This document shows positions 7,989-17,766 of a stretch of 64,000 bases of DNA, piece after piece. The notes below the pieces were generated by a model. That model saw nothing but the letters and a program-made list of their open reading frames with translations. It was not told the DNA's origin and searched no databases. The position numbers were made by a program, and so were the translations under genes. The stretch comes from Rhodococcus sp. ARC_M5 (GTDB lineage Bacteria > Actinomycetota > Actinomycetes > Mycobacteriales > Mycobacteriaceae). Each line of letters begins with the position of its first letter. Positions within the stretch are counted from its first letter, which is position 1. Location: positions 62,001 to 126,000 of the forward strand of contig NZ_JALGQE010000013.1 of NCBI RefSeq assembly GCF_022810405.1. Direction: 5' to 3'.

Positions 7989-9542
7989 GTGAACGTCATG
8001 GTCCGAAACACGCTGAGTCGACGAACCTTGTTGGCGGGTTTGGTGTCTGCGCCGATTGTCATGTCGGCGGGATGTGCTGCGAATCGGTCGACTCCGGGGT
8101 CCGCCTCTTCCGGAGTCGAGGCCACGACGTCGAGTGGCGGTCGCCGGCCACTACCGGTGCCGCCCCTGGCGGACTCCAGCGTCGATGCCGCCGGTGTCCG
8201 CCACTTCACGCTCACCGCACAGGCCGGCAGCACCGAGATGTTGCCGGGCGTGCAGACTCCGACATGGGGTTTCAACGGTTCGATCCTGGGGCCGACCATT
8301 CGGGCCCGGCGCGGCGAAACGATCGCGTTCACTATCGACAACTCCGTGCCGGAGGACACCACCGTGCACTGGCACGGCATGCACGTCCCGGCGCGATACG
8401 ACGGCGGACCCCACCAGACCATCACACCGGGTGGACGCTGGGAGCCGACGTGGACGGTGAACCAGCCGGCGGCAACGCTGTGGTACCACCCCCACCCACA
8501 CGGTGCCACCGAAAAACATGCCTACCGGGGTTTGTCAGGAATCTTTTTGGTCGACGACGAGGACACCGACTCTCTCGATCTGCCGAAAACCTATGGTGTG
8601 GACGACTTCCCACTGATCATCCAGGATCGCCGGTTCACTGCAGACGGTGCTCTCGACGAGTCCGACCCGACCGATGCAGGCCTGCTCGGCGACACGATCA
8701 TCACGAATGGAATCGCCGGCGCGCACGTGCAGGTGAGCACCGAACTGGTGCGACTGCGAATCCTGAACGGGTCCGGAGGGCGGCTGTACAACCTGGGATT
8801 CGCTGACGACCGCGATTTCACGATGGTGGCCAGCGACGGTGGACTGCTCACCGAGCCGCTGCCGCTGAGCCGCATCACGCTCAGCCCCGGAGAACGAGTC
8901 GAGATCGTCGTTGCGGCGGGCGGTGGTTCTCCGATGATGTTGCGCGCGTTCTCGTTCGACGATCAACCAGGAATCGACCGCGACACCGCGTCGGAGTACG
9001 GACTCACCGATTCCTTCGACGTTCTCGAGCTCCGACCGGTCCCCACCCCCGAACGATCCCCGGCGTTGCCGGCTGTGCTCGCCGACATTCCCCGCCTCGA
9101 CCCGGCCACCGCAGTCGCCGAGCGTCGCTTCGACCTGCAGTGGTTCATGATCAACGGCGAGCAGATGGACATGAATCGCGTCGATTTCACCTCGGCCGTC
9201 GACACCACCGAGGTGTGGACGATCCACAACGCAGACAACTGGCCGCACAACTTCCACGTGCACGATGTCCAGTTCCAAGTCCTCGCTGTGAACGGTGAGA
9301 AACCGGTGCCTGCGCTGGCGGGGTGGAAGGACACGATCTACGTTCCTCCCGGCACCACGATCCGGTTGATACTGCGGTTCACCGAGTACACGGACCCGAC
9401 GTTTTCGTACATGTTCCACTGCCACCTGATGAGGCACGAGGACCAGGGCATGATGGGCCAATTTCTGGTCCTCGGACCGAACGAGACTGCAACCCCGATG
9501 CAAATGCCTGCAGAAACACCCATGCAGCACGGCGGCCATTGA
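7989..9542 (+). CDS. Tat-exported multicopper oxidase (CueO/laccase-like)
   Basis: 517-aa multicopper oxidase. The N-terminus LSRRTLLAGLVSAP...AGC is a twin-arginine signal ending in a lipobox-like Cys, so it is probably a Tat lipoprotein. All four copper-binding segments are present: HWHGMH near residue 127, WYHPHPHG, HNFHVHDVQF and HCHLMRHEDQGMMG near residue 476. The Met/His-rich tail (PMQMPAETPMQHGGH) suggests copper handling. Likely oxidises Cu(I) or phenolic substrates outside the membrane. The GTG at 7989 has GGGAG close upstream; ATG at 7998 is the alternative start. Convergent with the response regulator downstream. Confidence 0.92.
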   Translation: MNVMVRNTLSRRTLLAGLVSAPIVMSAGCAANRSTPGSASSGVEATTSSGGRRPLPVPPLADSSVDAAGVRHFTLTAQAGSTEMLPGVQTPTWGFNGSILGPTIRARRGETIAFTIDNSVPEDTTVHWHGMHVPARYDGGPHQTITPGGRWEPTWTVNQPAATLWYHPHPHGATEKHAYRGLSGIFLVDDEDTDSLDLPKTYGVDDFPLIIQDRRFTADGALDESDPTDAGLLGDTIITNGIAGAHVQVSTELVRLRILNGSGGRLYNLGFADDRDFTMVASDGGLLTEPLPLSRITLSPGERVEIVVAAGGGSPMMLRAFSFDDQPGIDRDTASEYGLTDSFDVLELRPVPTPERSPALPAVLADIPRLDPATAVAERRFDLQWFMINGEQMDMNRVDFTSAVDTTEVWTIHNADNWPHNFHVHDVQFQVLAVNGEKPVPALAGWKDTIYVPPGTTIRLILRFTEYTDPTFSYMFHCHLMRHEDQGMMGQFLVLGPNETATPMQMPAETPMQHGGH

Positions 9543-9572
9543 GCGCCGTCGACCGATCGGGCACTGCCGATG

Positions 9573-10205
9573 TCAGCCGCGCCGATACGCCCACACGGCC
9601 AGGCGAACTCTGTTGTTGCACTCGGTCTTTGCCATCAAATTAGCCACGTGTGTCTTGACCGTCGAGACCCCCAGATGCAGACAGTCCGCGATCTCCTGAT
9701 TTCCCAAGCCCTCACTGACAAGCCTGAGAACCTCGATCTCCCGCGGGCTCAGCTCGACGTTCTCGGTGCGCTCGACGGCGCGTCCCTCCTCGACTGCCCG
9801 GTTCACCAGCCTTCGCAACAGGAATGGGGAGAACGGGAGTTCGCCGTCGGCGACGCGACGGATGGCGTCCAACAGTTCGGCCGGTTCGGTGTCCTTGACG
9901 AGGAATCCCGCTGCGCCCGCCGCAAGAGCCGGGTAGAGATGATCGTCGTCGTCGAAAGTGGTGAGCACCAGCACCTTCGGTGCTGATCCGGAATTCAGGA
10001 TCGCTCTGGTGGCCTCGATTCCGTCGAGGCCCGGCATCCTCAGATCCATGAGGATGACATCCGGTGACATCTCGGCGGCCAGACGAATTGCCTCCGCGCC
10101 GTTGGCACCTTCGCCGACGACTTCGATATCCTCGGTCGACTCACAGAGCATCCGCAGCCCTGCCCGGACCAGGCGCTGATCGTCGACGATGAGTAGGCGA
10201 ATCAT
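9573..10205 (-). CDS. NarL/LuxR-type response regulator (pair 1)
   Basis: 210-aa response regulator: receiver domain at residues 1-120 with acidic pair DD (8-9), phosphoacceptor Asp in VILMDLRMPGLDG (near 54) and Lys in FLVKD (near 105); LuxR HTH at the C-terminus (LSPREIEVLRLVSEGLGNQEIADCLHLGVSTVKTHV). The start at 10205 overlaps the partner kinase stop by 4 bases. Last gene of a four-gene, two-pair two-component operon. It likely shares targets or cross-regulates with pair 2. Confidence 0.95.
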   Translation of the reverse strand: MIRLLIVDDQRLVRAGLRMLCESTEDIEVVGEGANGAEAIRLAAEMSPDVILMDLRMPGLDGIEATRAILNSGSAPKVLVLTTFDDDDHLYPALAAGAAGFLVKDTEPAELLDAIRRVADGELPFSPFLLRRLVNRAVEEGRAVERTENVELSPREIEVLRLVSEGLGNQEIADCLHLGVSTVKTHVANLMAKTECNNRVRLAVWAYRRG

Positions 10206-11368
10206 CGTCCACGCTCGCCGTCGGACATGGTGAGCGCGGCACGGACGGACCAGCTGCCGTCCTCGGCTCCGACCTCGAGCTTGCCCCCGGCGAGCGCGAC
10301 ACGCTCTGCCATTCCCGTCAATCCGTGCCCGGCAGGGTCGACGGCCCCGGCAGGGTCGTCGAGACAGCTGATTACGCACGCGATCACGCCGCCGTGCTCG
10401 CGGACGACCGAGACAGTCACGGGTTGGGCAGGATCCGCGTGCTTCATGACATTGGTCAACGACTCCTGAACGACCCGGAGCAGGGTGAGCCTTCCGATCG
10501 TGTCCAGCTCGCCGAGGTCGGTATCCACCTCGGCGTCGACGGTGATTCCCGTGGCGCGGGTGCGCTCGATTGCTGCAGCGATCTCGGTGGACACAGCATC
10601 TGTCTCCACCAACGAAACCTCTCCGGGCGAGGGATCCCGAAGCGCTACGAGAAGTCGGCGGATGTCGTCCAGAGCACCCGAAGCCGTGTCGTGGACGTCG
10701 TCGAGCACACTTCGAACGCGCGGGTCCGCCTCCGCCACGACATGCTTCGCGACACCGATCCGCAACACGATCGACGCCATGTGATGGGCCACCAGATCGT
10801 GCAACTCTCGGGCCAGCGCGGCGCGCTCGGCCAAGCGGGCCCGCGCCGAATCCTCCAGCCTTCGCATGTCGGCGTCGGCGGCTCGCGCCCGGTACGTGGC
10901 GGCCAAGCGGCGCTGGGCCCGCAGATACAGCCCGAACAACAACGGCAGACCGACAACGGCGAGAGTCTCGACCGCAGTGGCAGGACGCCAGAAGGTCGAG
11001 GAGTCGCCGGCGGCAATCCCCCACAGAACCGCTGCCGTCCACGACACACTGGCCACGACCACCGGAGCGGACCGTGTCGAAAGCATCGCTACCTCGGCCA
11101 CACCGGCCGCGCCGAGATAGGGAACCAGCTCCGACAGCCCCCACGCGTCAGTGAGGAACATCGGCACCGCCAGCGCCGACAGCACAAGCGAGACCGGCAG
11201 CGGCCAACGGCCGCCCCACAGAAAGACGATCGCAGCCGCAAGCGCCATCGACCAATACCAGAGAGGCACTCGGTACTCGCCTGGAAAATTGCTGGCCAGC
11301 AGCAGCAGCGGCACCAAGGCCACGGGCACCCAGCGCACCCACGGCACAAAGTTGCGGCGCGGGGACAT
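10202..11368 (-). CDS. NarL-type sensor histidine kinase (pair 1)
   Basis: 388-aa sensor kinase with about five N-terminal membrane spans (residues 10-150), then the HisKA_3 H-box (LARELHDLVAHHMASI, His near 195) and an HATPase region with N-box NVMKHA. The usual DxGxG G1 box is not evident: the segment reads SCLDDPAGAVDPAGHGLTGM, so nucleotide binding may be altered. The start at 11368 is preferred because GGAGGGG lies 8 bases upstream; an in-frame ATG at 11419 would overlap the preceding regulator gene by 14 bases. Overlaps its response regulator by 4 bases. Confidence 0.9.
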   Translation of the reverse strand: MSPRRNFVPWVRWVPVALVPLLLLASNFPGEYRVPLWYWSMALAAAIVFLWGGRWPLPVSLVLSALAVPMFLTDAWGLSELVPYLGAAGVAEVAMLSTRSAPVVVASVSWTAAVLWGIAAGDSSTFWRPATAVETLAVVGLPLLFGLYLRAQRRLAATYRARAADADMRRLEDSARARLAERAALARELHDLVAHHMASIVLRIGVAKHVVAEADPRVRSVLDDVHDTASGALDDIRRLLVALRDPSPGEVSLVETDAVSTEIAAAIERTRATGITVDAEVDTDLGELDTIGRLTLLRVVQESLTNVMKHADPAQPVTVSVVREHGGVIACVISCLDDPAGAVDPAGHGLTGMAERVALAGGKLEVGAEDGSWSVRAALTMSDGERGR

Positions 11369-11405
11369 CTCGATCACCCCTCCGGTCCGCGAGGACGAGC
11401 CCAAT

Positions 11406-12038
11406 TCAATGTTGTCCATGCCGGATCAACCCCTTGGACGCCGCCGATGCCACGGCAGAGGTTCGTGAATCCACGCCCAACTTCGTGTAGATGTGGGCCA
11501 GATGGGATTTGACGGTGGCCTGGCTCAGGAACAGCCGTCGACTGATCTGCACGTTCGAATGGCCGTCTGCCACCAACTGCAGCACTTCGATCTCACGCAA
11601 CGTCAGTGTGCTGCCGGGTGTCCGCATCCGGTCCATCAGTCGAGATGCAACGGCAGGCGCGAGCGCCGACCCTCCCGCTGCTGCAGTGCGCACCGCTGCG
11701 CAAAGATCATCGGGCGGTGCGTCTTTGAGTAGGTAGCCCACGGCGCCCGCTTCGATGGCGGCGAGGATGTCGGCGTCGGTGTCGTAGGTCGTCAGCACCA
11801 GTACGTGCGGTGCGCCGGGAGAGGAAGCAATGGCGGCAATGGCGTCGACGCCGTGCATACCGGGACCGAACTGCAGGTCCATGAGGACCACGTCGATCTC
11901 GAGTTCGGCGGAGAGTCCGATCGCCTGCTCGGCAGTCGTCGCCTCGGCGATGATCACGAAGTCCGGCTCGGTCTCGAGTACCGCGCGCAACCCTGCGCGA
12001 ACGATCGGATGGTCGTCGGCCATCAGAAGACGGATCAT
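11406..12038 (-). CDS. NarL/LuxR-type response regulator (pair 2)
   Basis: 210-aa response regulator paralogous to the one at 9573-10205. Receiver domain with ADDHP acidic pair, phosphoacceptor in VVLMDLQFGPGMHG, Lys in YLLKDAPP; LuxR HTH with LTLREIEVLQLVADGHSNVQISRRLFLSQATVKSHL. The inserted GPG after the phosphoacceptor (LQFGPGMHGVD) differs from the common LxMPxxxG loop. The start at 12038 has a strong GGAGGT seven bases upstream and overlaps the kinase stop by 4 bases. Confidence 0.95.
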   Translation of the reverse strand: MIRLLMADDHPIVRAGLRAVLETEPDFVIIAEATTAEQAIGLSAELEIDVVLMDLQFGPGMHGVDAIAAIASSPGAPHVLVLTTYDTDADILAAIEAGAVGYLLKDAPPDDLCAAVRTAAAGGSALAPAVASRLMDRMRTPGSTLTLREIEVLQLVADGHSNVQISRRLFLSQATVKSHLAHIYTKLGVDSRTSAVASAASKGLIRHGQH

Positions 12039-13216
12039 GTTCGCACCTCCAATGGCACAGTGACGGCGACGGCGGTGCCCAGGCCCGGTCTCGATTCCAC
12101 CACGAGGGTGCCCTGCAGTGAGCGAGCACGTGACCTCATTCCCGGTAGCCCGAAACCGCGATCCCCGCTGCTGACGGTGTCGGGATCGAAGCCGACACCG
12201 TCGTCGACGATATCGAGAGCCACCTCGGTGTCCATGAAGCTCAGGGTGACCGCCACCCGGGTGGCATCGGCATGCTGCGTGGCGTTCGCCAGAGCAGACT
12301 GAGCGATGCGCAGCAGCGCGACCTCGTGTGCTGTCCGGAGGGGTACCGGAACACCCGACAACTGCCAATCGACCGCTGGTCCGGTAGCCGCAGAGGTGCT
12401 GGCGCACAATCGTTCCAACGCCGAAGGCAGTGAACCGTTCTCCAGATCCGGCGGGCTCAGCGCACGAACGAAGCGCCGTGCCTCCTCGAGGTTGCTCGAC
12501 GCCGTCTCACGGGCCTGTACGACATGCGTGTTCGCCTCCTCCGCACGCTCGGGGAGCAGACGTTCCGTCGCGCGGAGCAGCAAGTGGATACTCGACAGCC
12601 CCTGAGCCAGGGTGTCGTGGATTTCTCGGGCCAGTCGTTCACGTTCGGCGAGCACCCCGGCTTCGCGCTCCGCCGCTGCCAGCTCTCCGCGAGCGGCGGT
12701 CAGCTCCTCGATGAGCGCGCGCCGCTGTTCGCTCTCGCGGTAGAGCGCTTGGTAGCCGAGAACAACGGCGATGGCAACCGCGGCACCGAGCGACGGGCCC
12801 ACTACCGCTCCGACCGCGAAACCTCCTCGATGCCAGCAGAATCCAGCGATCGCCGTGAGGGTGGTCCAGACAACCGCCGTCAGGCCCCACGTCGTCGGCA
12901 GTAGATGGAGCTGGAGGAAGAACAACGGGAACGCGAGATAGACGGCTTCGGGGCTCACCACGAGCAGTGCCGTCCACACCATCCCGACCGCCAGTAGCCA
13001 TCCCGCGGCAGTGGCACCGGAGTGACGCACTCTCGGCCAGGTTGCCCCCACCGCGTACACCATGCCCAGAACCACGGCGAGAACGATGACCGCAGTCAGG
13101 TGCGGTACGCGCTCCTGGACCGCTCGCACGACCGACAGCGTCAGCAGTGCGGCCAGCATCAGATGTAGGCACCCGCGCAGGATGCGCATGACAGGGGTGA
13201 GCGACGACGGATCCAT
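12035..13216 (-). CDS. NarL-type sensor histidine kinase (pair 2)
   Basis: 393-aa sensor kinase: five to six membrane helices in the first 150 residues, H-box LAREIHDTLAQGLSSI with phospho-His, and a complete HATPase (NATQHA N-box, DIVDDGVGFDP G1, GFGLPGMRSRA G2). First gene of the leftward kinase/regulator operon, divergent from the ABC transporter across 183 bases, which suggests control of that transporter in the manner of antibiotic- or envelope-stress modules. The start at 13216 (MDPSSLT) lacks a clear ribosome site; 13189 (MRILRG) is an alternative. Confidence 0.92.
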   Translation of the reverse strand: MDPSSLTPVMRILRGCLHLMLAALLTLSVVRAVQERVPHLTAVIVLAVVLGMVYAVGATWPRVRHSGATAAGWLLAVGMVWTALLVVSPEAVYLAFPLFFLQLHLLPTTWGLTAVVWTTLTAIAGFCWHRGGFAVGAVVGPSLGAAVAIAVVLGYQALYRESEQRRALIEELTAARGELAAAEREAGVLAERERLAREIHDTLAQGLSSIHLLLRATERLLPERAEEANTHVVQARETASSNLEEARRFVRALSPPDLENGSLPSALERLCASTSAATGPAVDWQLSGVPVPLRTAHEVALLRIAQSALANATQHADATRVAVTLSFMDTEVALDIVDDGVGFDPDTVSSGDRGFGLPGMRSRARSLQGTLVVESRPGLGTAVAVTVPLEVRT

Positions 13217-13399
13217 AACGACGTCCAGGTTATGCGGTTCGCAGCCGGCCGACATCGGCCAAAAGGTGTAGCGGGCGCTGATCCTTCCGGCTCTCGAGAT
13301 GCACTCTCCCGGTCGATGCCTGCGTAGCCCCGCTGCGGCGACAGTTGAACGCAGTTGCCGGATACCTGATTCGGACGTCCGTAAGAGAGGCAGAAAAAC

Positions 13400-14482
13400 G
13401 TGTTCGTCGCATGGAGAGACCTCAGATTCGCCAAGGGGCGGTTCGTTCTGATGGGGACCGTCATCGTCCTGATCACCATGTTGGTCGGTCTGTTGTCCGG
13501 ACTCACCGCGGGATTGGGAAGAGAAAGCACGTCGGCGATCACCGAATTGCCTGCTGACCATCTGACGTTCTCGGCTCCGACGGAGGGCAACTCGGTGTCG
13601 TTCACCGACAGCACCGTCACCGAATCCACGTGGCAGCAGTGGGCACAAGTGGATGGGGTACAGCGAGCGGAACCACTCGGCATCAGCACTACCAAAGCCG
13701 AGGCCGGCTCGCGCAGCGCCGCGATCTCTGCCTTCGGCGTGCAGCCGGGCTCCACTCTGGCGCCGCAATCGGACCGAATCCGCACCGGCAGCGCAGTGCT
13801 GTCGACGTCGGCCGCAGACGAGCTGAACCTCGGGGTCGGTGAGGATTTCGTCCTCGGTGGGCAGCGCCTGACGGTCGCTGCTGTCGACGGCGACGCCTCC
13901 TACAGCCACACCCCGGTGATCTTCATGGACTTGGAGGCATGGCAGACCATGTCCAGTGGAGCCCCCGCAGGCCCACTGCGCGCGACCGTGGTCGGATTGA
14001 GTACCGACACCGATGTCGACCTCGCTGCGGCCGACGAACGGATCGGAACACACACGGTGCCCACCGCGGACGCCAAGTCCGCCGTCGGCTCCTACAGCTC
14101 GGAAAACGGTTCGCTGCAACTGATGCGCGCGTTCCTGTTCGCGATCTCCGCACTTGTCATCGGGGCGTTCTTCACCGTGTGGACCATCCAACGCAGTGGG
14201 GACATCGCAGTTCTCAAGGCTCTCGGAGCATCTACCGCATACCTGCTCCGAGATGCCCTCGGTCAGGCCGTCGTGCTGCTGACCGCCGGCACCGTCGTCG
14301 GGACGGGTCTGGCCGCAGGAGTGGGCGCACTCGTCGGCGGCACTGTGCCGTTCGTCCTGGACCCCGGCACCGTGGTGCTACCCGCGCTGATCATCGTCGC
14401 CCTCGGCGCAGTCGGCGCGGCTCTGTCCATCAATCGAATTACCTCCGTTGACCCCCTCACTGCACTCGGGAGCGCACGATGA
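13400..14482 (+). CDS. ABC transporter permease, FtsX/MacB type
   Basis: 360-aa permease with one N-terminal membrane helix (about residues 15-37), a large extracytoplasmic domain (about 40-230) and three C-terminal helices (about 235-350), the FtsX/MacB topology with one permease unit. GTG start at 13400. The 4-base overlap with the ATPase gene shows that they form one transporter. MacB-like systems move hydrophobic compounds, peptides or lipoprotein-related cargo, or act as mechanotransmitters; substrate unknown. Divergent from the two-component operon. Confidence 0.9.
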   Translation: MFVAWRDLRFAKGRFVLMGTVIVLITMLVGLLSGLTAGLGRESTSAITELPADHLTFSAPTEGNSVSFTDSTVTESTWQQWAQVDGVQRAEPLGISTTKAEAGSRSAAISAFGVQPGSTLAPQSDRIRTGSAVLSTSAADELNLGVGEDFVLGGQRLTVAAVDGDASYSHTPVIFMDLEAWQTMSSGAPAGPLRATVVGLSTDTDVDLAAADERIGTHTVPTADAKSAVGSYSSENGSLQLMRAFLFAISALVIGAFFTVWTIQRSGDIAVLKALGASTAYLLRDALGQAVVLLTAGTVVGTGLAAGVGALVGGTVPFVLDPGTVVLPALIIVALGAVGAALSINRITSVDPLTALGSAR

Positions 14483-15162
14483 GCCTGCATCTGACCGGTA
14501 TCACTCTCACCTACCCCGACGGCGACGCCCGGCTCACTGCGTTGGACGGCGTCGATCTGCACGTCGAGAAAGGCACGATGACCGGCGTCATCGGCCCGTC
14601 CGGCTCCGGCAAGTCCAGCTTGCTCGCTGTGGCGGCCACACTGATCACCCCTGACAGCGGTCGTGTCGTGATCGACGGAACACCCACTGCCGCAATGACT
14701 CGCAGAGAATTGACAACACTACGGCGCACCAAGGTCGGGACCGTCTTTCAACAGCCCAACCTGTTGCCGTCGCTGACCGCCATCGAGCAGTTACAGGTCA
14801 TCGCCCACCTCGGTAGTCACTCACCCCGGGACGCCGAAATGTCCGCACTCACGCTCCTCGACGCTGTCGGCCTCGGCGATCACGCGCACAAGAGGCCGCA
14901 TCAACTCTCCGGCGGGCAACGACAGCGGGTCAATATCGCCCGAGCCTTGATGAGCAACCCTGCAGTACTGCTGGTCGACGAACCCACAAGCGCACTCGAT
15001 CACGAGCGCGGAGCTGCAATTCTCGATGTGATCACCACCTTGACCCGCACCAACGCCACCGCGACCGTGGTGGTCACCCACGACCACGCACATCTGTCCG
15101 ACATGGACGAAGTAGTCGAAATCGTGGACGGGCGGCTGCTCGTCGGCTCTCCGTCCACTTGA
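14479..15162 (+). CDS. ABC transporter ATP-binding protein, LolD/MacB type
   Basis: 227-aa ATPase with Walker A GPSGSGKSS near residue 40, Q-loop FQQPNLLPSLT, signature LSGGQRQRV near 140, Walker B VLLVDEPTSALD and H-switch VVTHDHA. Length and motifs match the MacB/LolD/FtsE class that pairs with FtsX-type permeases. The start codon overlaps the permease stop by 4 bases. Confidence 0.95.
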   Translation: MSLHLTGITLTYPDGDARLTALDGVDLHVEKGTMTGVIGPSGSGKSSLLAVAATLITPDSGRVVIDGTPTAAMTRRELTTLRRTKVGTVFQQPNLLPSLTAIEQLQVIAHLGSHSPRDAEMSALTLLDAVGLGDHAHKRPHQLSGGQRQRVNIARALMSNPAVLLVDEPTSALDHERGAAILDVITTLTRTNATATVVVTHDHAHLSDMDEVVEIVDGRLLVGSPST

Positions 15163-15170
15163 CGTGGCGA

Positions 15171-15232
15171 GCCGAAGGGCCCTGCCTGCCGAACCTCACT
15201 CAGAAGTGGGCCGGTAGGCGGGGGCCTTCGGC
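15171..15232. terminator. bidirectional terminator between ABC ATPase and Lrp genes
   Basis: Twenty-base arms at 15171-15190 and 15213-15232 pair at 17 of 20 positions (outer GCCGAAGG/CCTTCGGC perfect). It lies between two convergent genes and includes the last codons of the Lrp gene. Confidence 0.65.
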
Positions 15233-15708
15233 TTTCGATCGGGTTCTGCTGTGTTCAGCAATGGCATCGTTCGGAACTCGACCAGTTCCGAGAGCACAAC
15301 CACGCTGGTCGACCGCGCGATCGTGCGAGACTGGTTGAGCACGATCAATGTTCGCTGCAAGTCGTCGTGCGACGCAGCTGCGACTCGGCACAGCACATCT
15401 CCCGAACCTGTGGTCGCGAAGGCTTCCAAGACGCCGGGAATCTGCTCCAGAGTGGCCACGACATCGCCGAGCGCTCCTTGTGCAATCTCCAACGTGACAA
15501 ACGCCTGAACTCCGTAACCCGCTGCAGCCAAACCGATTCGCGGTCGATAGCCGGTGATGACGCCACTGTCCTCCAGCCGCTGCAACCTCGCCGTCACCGT
15601 CGCCCGTGCGACGCCGAGCGTCCGCGACAGCTCGAGCACACCTATTCTCGAATTGTCCTGCAGCGCAGTGAGCAAGGCTCGGTCCAACTCGTCCAGTGTG
15701 GATTCCAT
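15196..15708 (-). CDS. Lrp/AsnC-family regulator next to hpd
   Basis: 170-aa Lrp/AsnC protein: N-terminal HTH (LDELDRALLTALQDNSRIGVLELSRTLGVARATVTARLQRL) at residues 3-50 and a RAM/AsnC ligand domain (VTLEIAQGALGDVVATLEQIPGVLEAFATTGSGDVLCRV). The start at 15708 is chosen over an upstream ATG because GAGG sits six bases before it. Divergent from hpd with symmetrical sequences in the shared promoter region, so it probably controls hpd in response to an aromatic amino acid or keto acid. Confidence 0.92.
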   Translation of the reverse strand: MESTLDELDRALLTALQDNSRIGVLELSRTLGVARATVTARLQRLEDSGVITGYRPRIGLAAAGYGVQAFVTLEIAQGALGDVVATLEQIPGVLEAFATTGSGDVLCRVAAASHDDLQRTLIVLNQSRTIARSTSVVVLSELVEFRTMPLLNTAEPDRKPKAPAYRPTSE

Positions 15709-15792
15709 GTCGCACCTCGTCACTCGAATGCTTTTCTAGACGGATCGTATAGCAATCTCTGGATTCACCTGCTCGATCTGCACAGCTCAGAT

Positions 15793-17094
<1,302 letters not shown>

Positions 17095-17107
17095 CTCGTG
17101 ACCTGTT

Positions 17108-17145
17108 CGACGCCGCCCACTGTCAGCGTTCGGTGGGCGGCGTCG
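17108..17145. terminator. bidirectional terminator between hpd and the bkd Lrp gene
   Basis: Perfect 13-base arms at 17108-17120 (CGACGCCGCCCAC) and 17133-17145 (GTGGGCGGCGTCG) with a 12-base loop. It lies between two convergent genes and covers the last codons of the Lrp gene. Confidence 0.75.
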
Positions 17146-17608
17146 TTCGTCCCAGACCGCCTCGGTCCTCGTCGAAGATCAACCACGTGCGGGTGGCTCG
17201 GACTCCGTCGAGCGATTGCAGCCCTTCCAGCACCACCTGCCGCAGACTCTCGTTGTCGGGAGTCCTGATGAGTACCAACACGTCGAAATCCCCTCCGAGC
17301 AAACTGAAATGGTCGACGAATTCCATCGCCCTCAGCCCCTCGGACACGGTCCGCCACGAATCCTGACGGATGGACAGCGCGATGAACGCCGAAGTCCCGA
17401 GTCCGGATGCTGCATGGTCGACCTGCACGGTGAACCGCTCGATGACACCCGCATCCTTCAGATGGTCGACGCGCGTATACGTATGTGCACGAGAGAGATT
17501 GAGACGATCGGCCAGCACCCGCATCGAGACCCGGCCGTCCGAGGTCAGCTCGGCGAGGATGCGACGATCCGTGTCGTCCAATTCCACACGTCTCGAGACG
17601 TCGTCCAT
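17123..17608 (-). CDS. bkdR: Lrp/AsnC-family regulator of the bkd operon
   Basis: 161-aa Lrp protein with N-terminal HTH (LDDTDRRILAELTSDGRVSMRVLADRLNLSRAHTYTRVDHL) and AsnC ligand domain. The start at 17608 has AGGAG eight bases upstream. It is divergent from the four-gene branched-chain 2-oxoacid dehydrogenase operon. In several bacteria Lrp-type BkdR proteins activate this operon in response to branched-chain amino acids; the same role is inferred here from position, and the gene symbol is by analogy. Confidence 0.88.
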   Translation of the reverse strand: MDDVSRRVELDDTDRRILAELTSDGRVSMRVLADRLNLSRAHTYTRVDHLKDAGVIERFTVQVDHAASGLGTSAFIALSIRQDSWRTVSEGLRAMEFVDHFSLLGGDFDVLVLIRTPDNESLRQVVLEGLQSLDGVRATRTWLIFDEDRGGLGRTTPPTER

Positions 17609-17671
17609 TCGTCCGCTCCTACCTCGTGGTTCTTTGCCTCGACCCGACAGATAGTCAGTTCGCACCTGGAA

Positions 17672-17692
17672 TGTCAGCAATATGTCTGCAAT
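17672..17692. promoter_or_regulatory. phased direct repeats in the bkd promoter region
   Basis: Two direct repeats TGTCAGCAAT (17672-17681) and TGTCTGCAAT (17683-17692), spaced exactly 11 bases, one helical turn, about 75 bases upstream of the first bkd gene. This arrangement suits cooperative Lrp binding. Confidence 0.4.
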
Positions 17693-17766
17693 CCTACGGC
17701 TATAGGACTTCTTCCTCACCGAATCGGCCAGAATCGCCGTACAAGCCGATTTCAGGAGAGTGCGAC

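Noticed and set aside
13217-14191. N-terminal extension of the pair 2 histidine kinase reading through the ABC permease on the opposite strand
   Set aside because: The extension is low-complexity shadow sequence overlapping the permease; the kinase begins naturally at its first membrane helix (13216).
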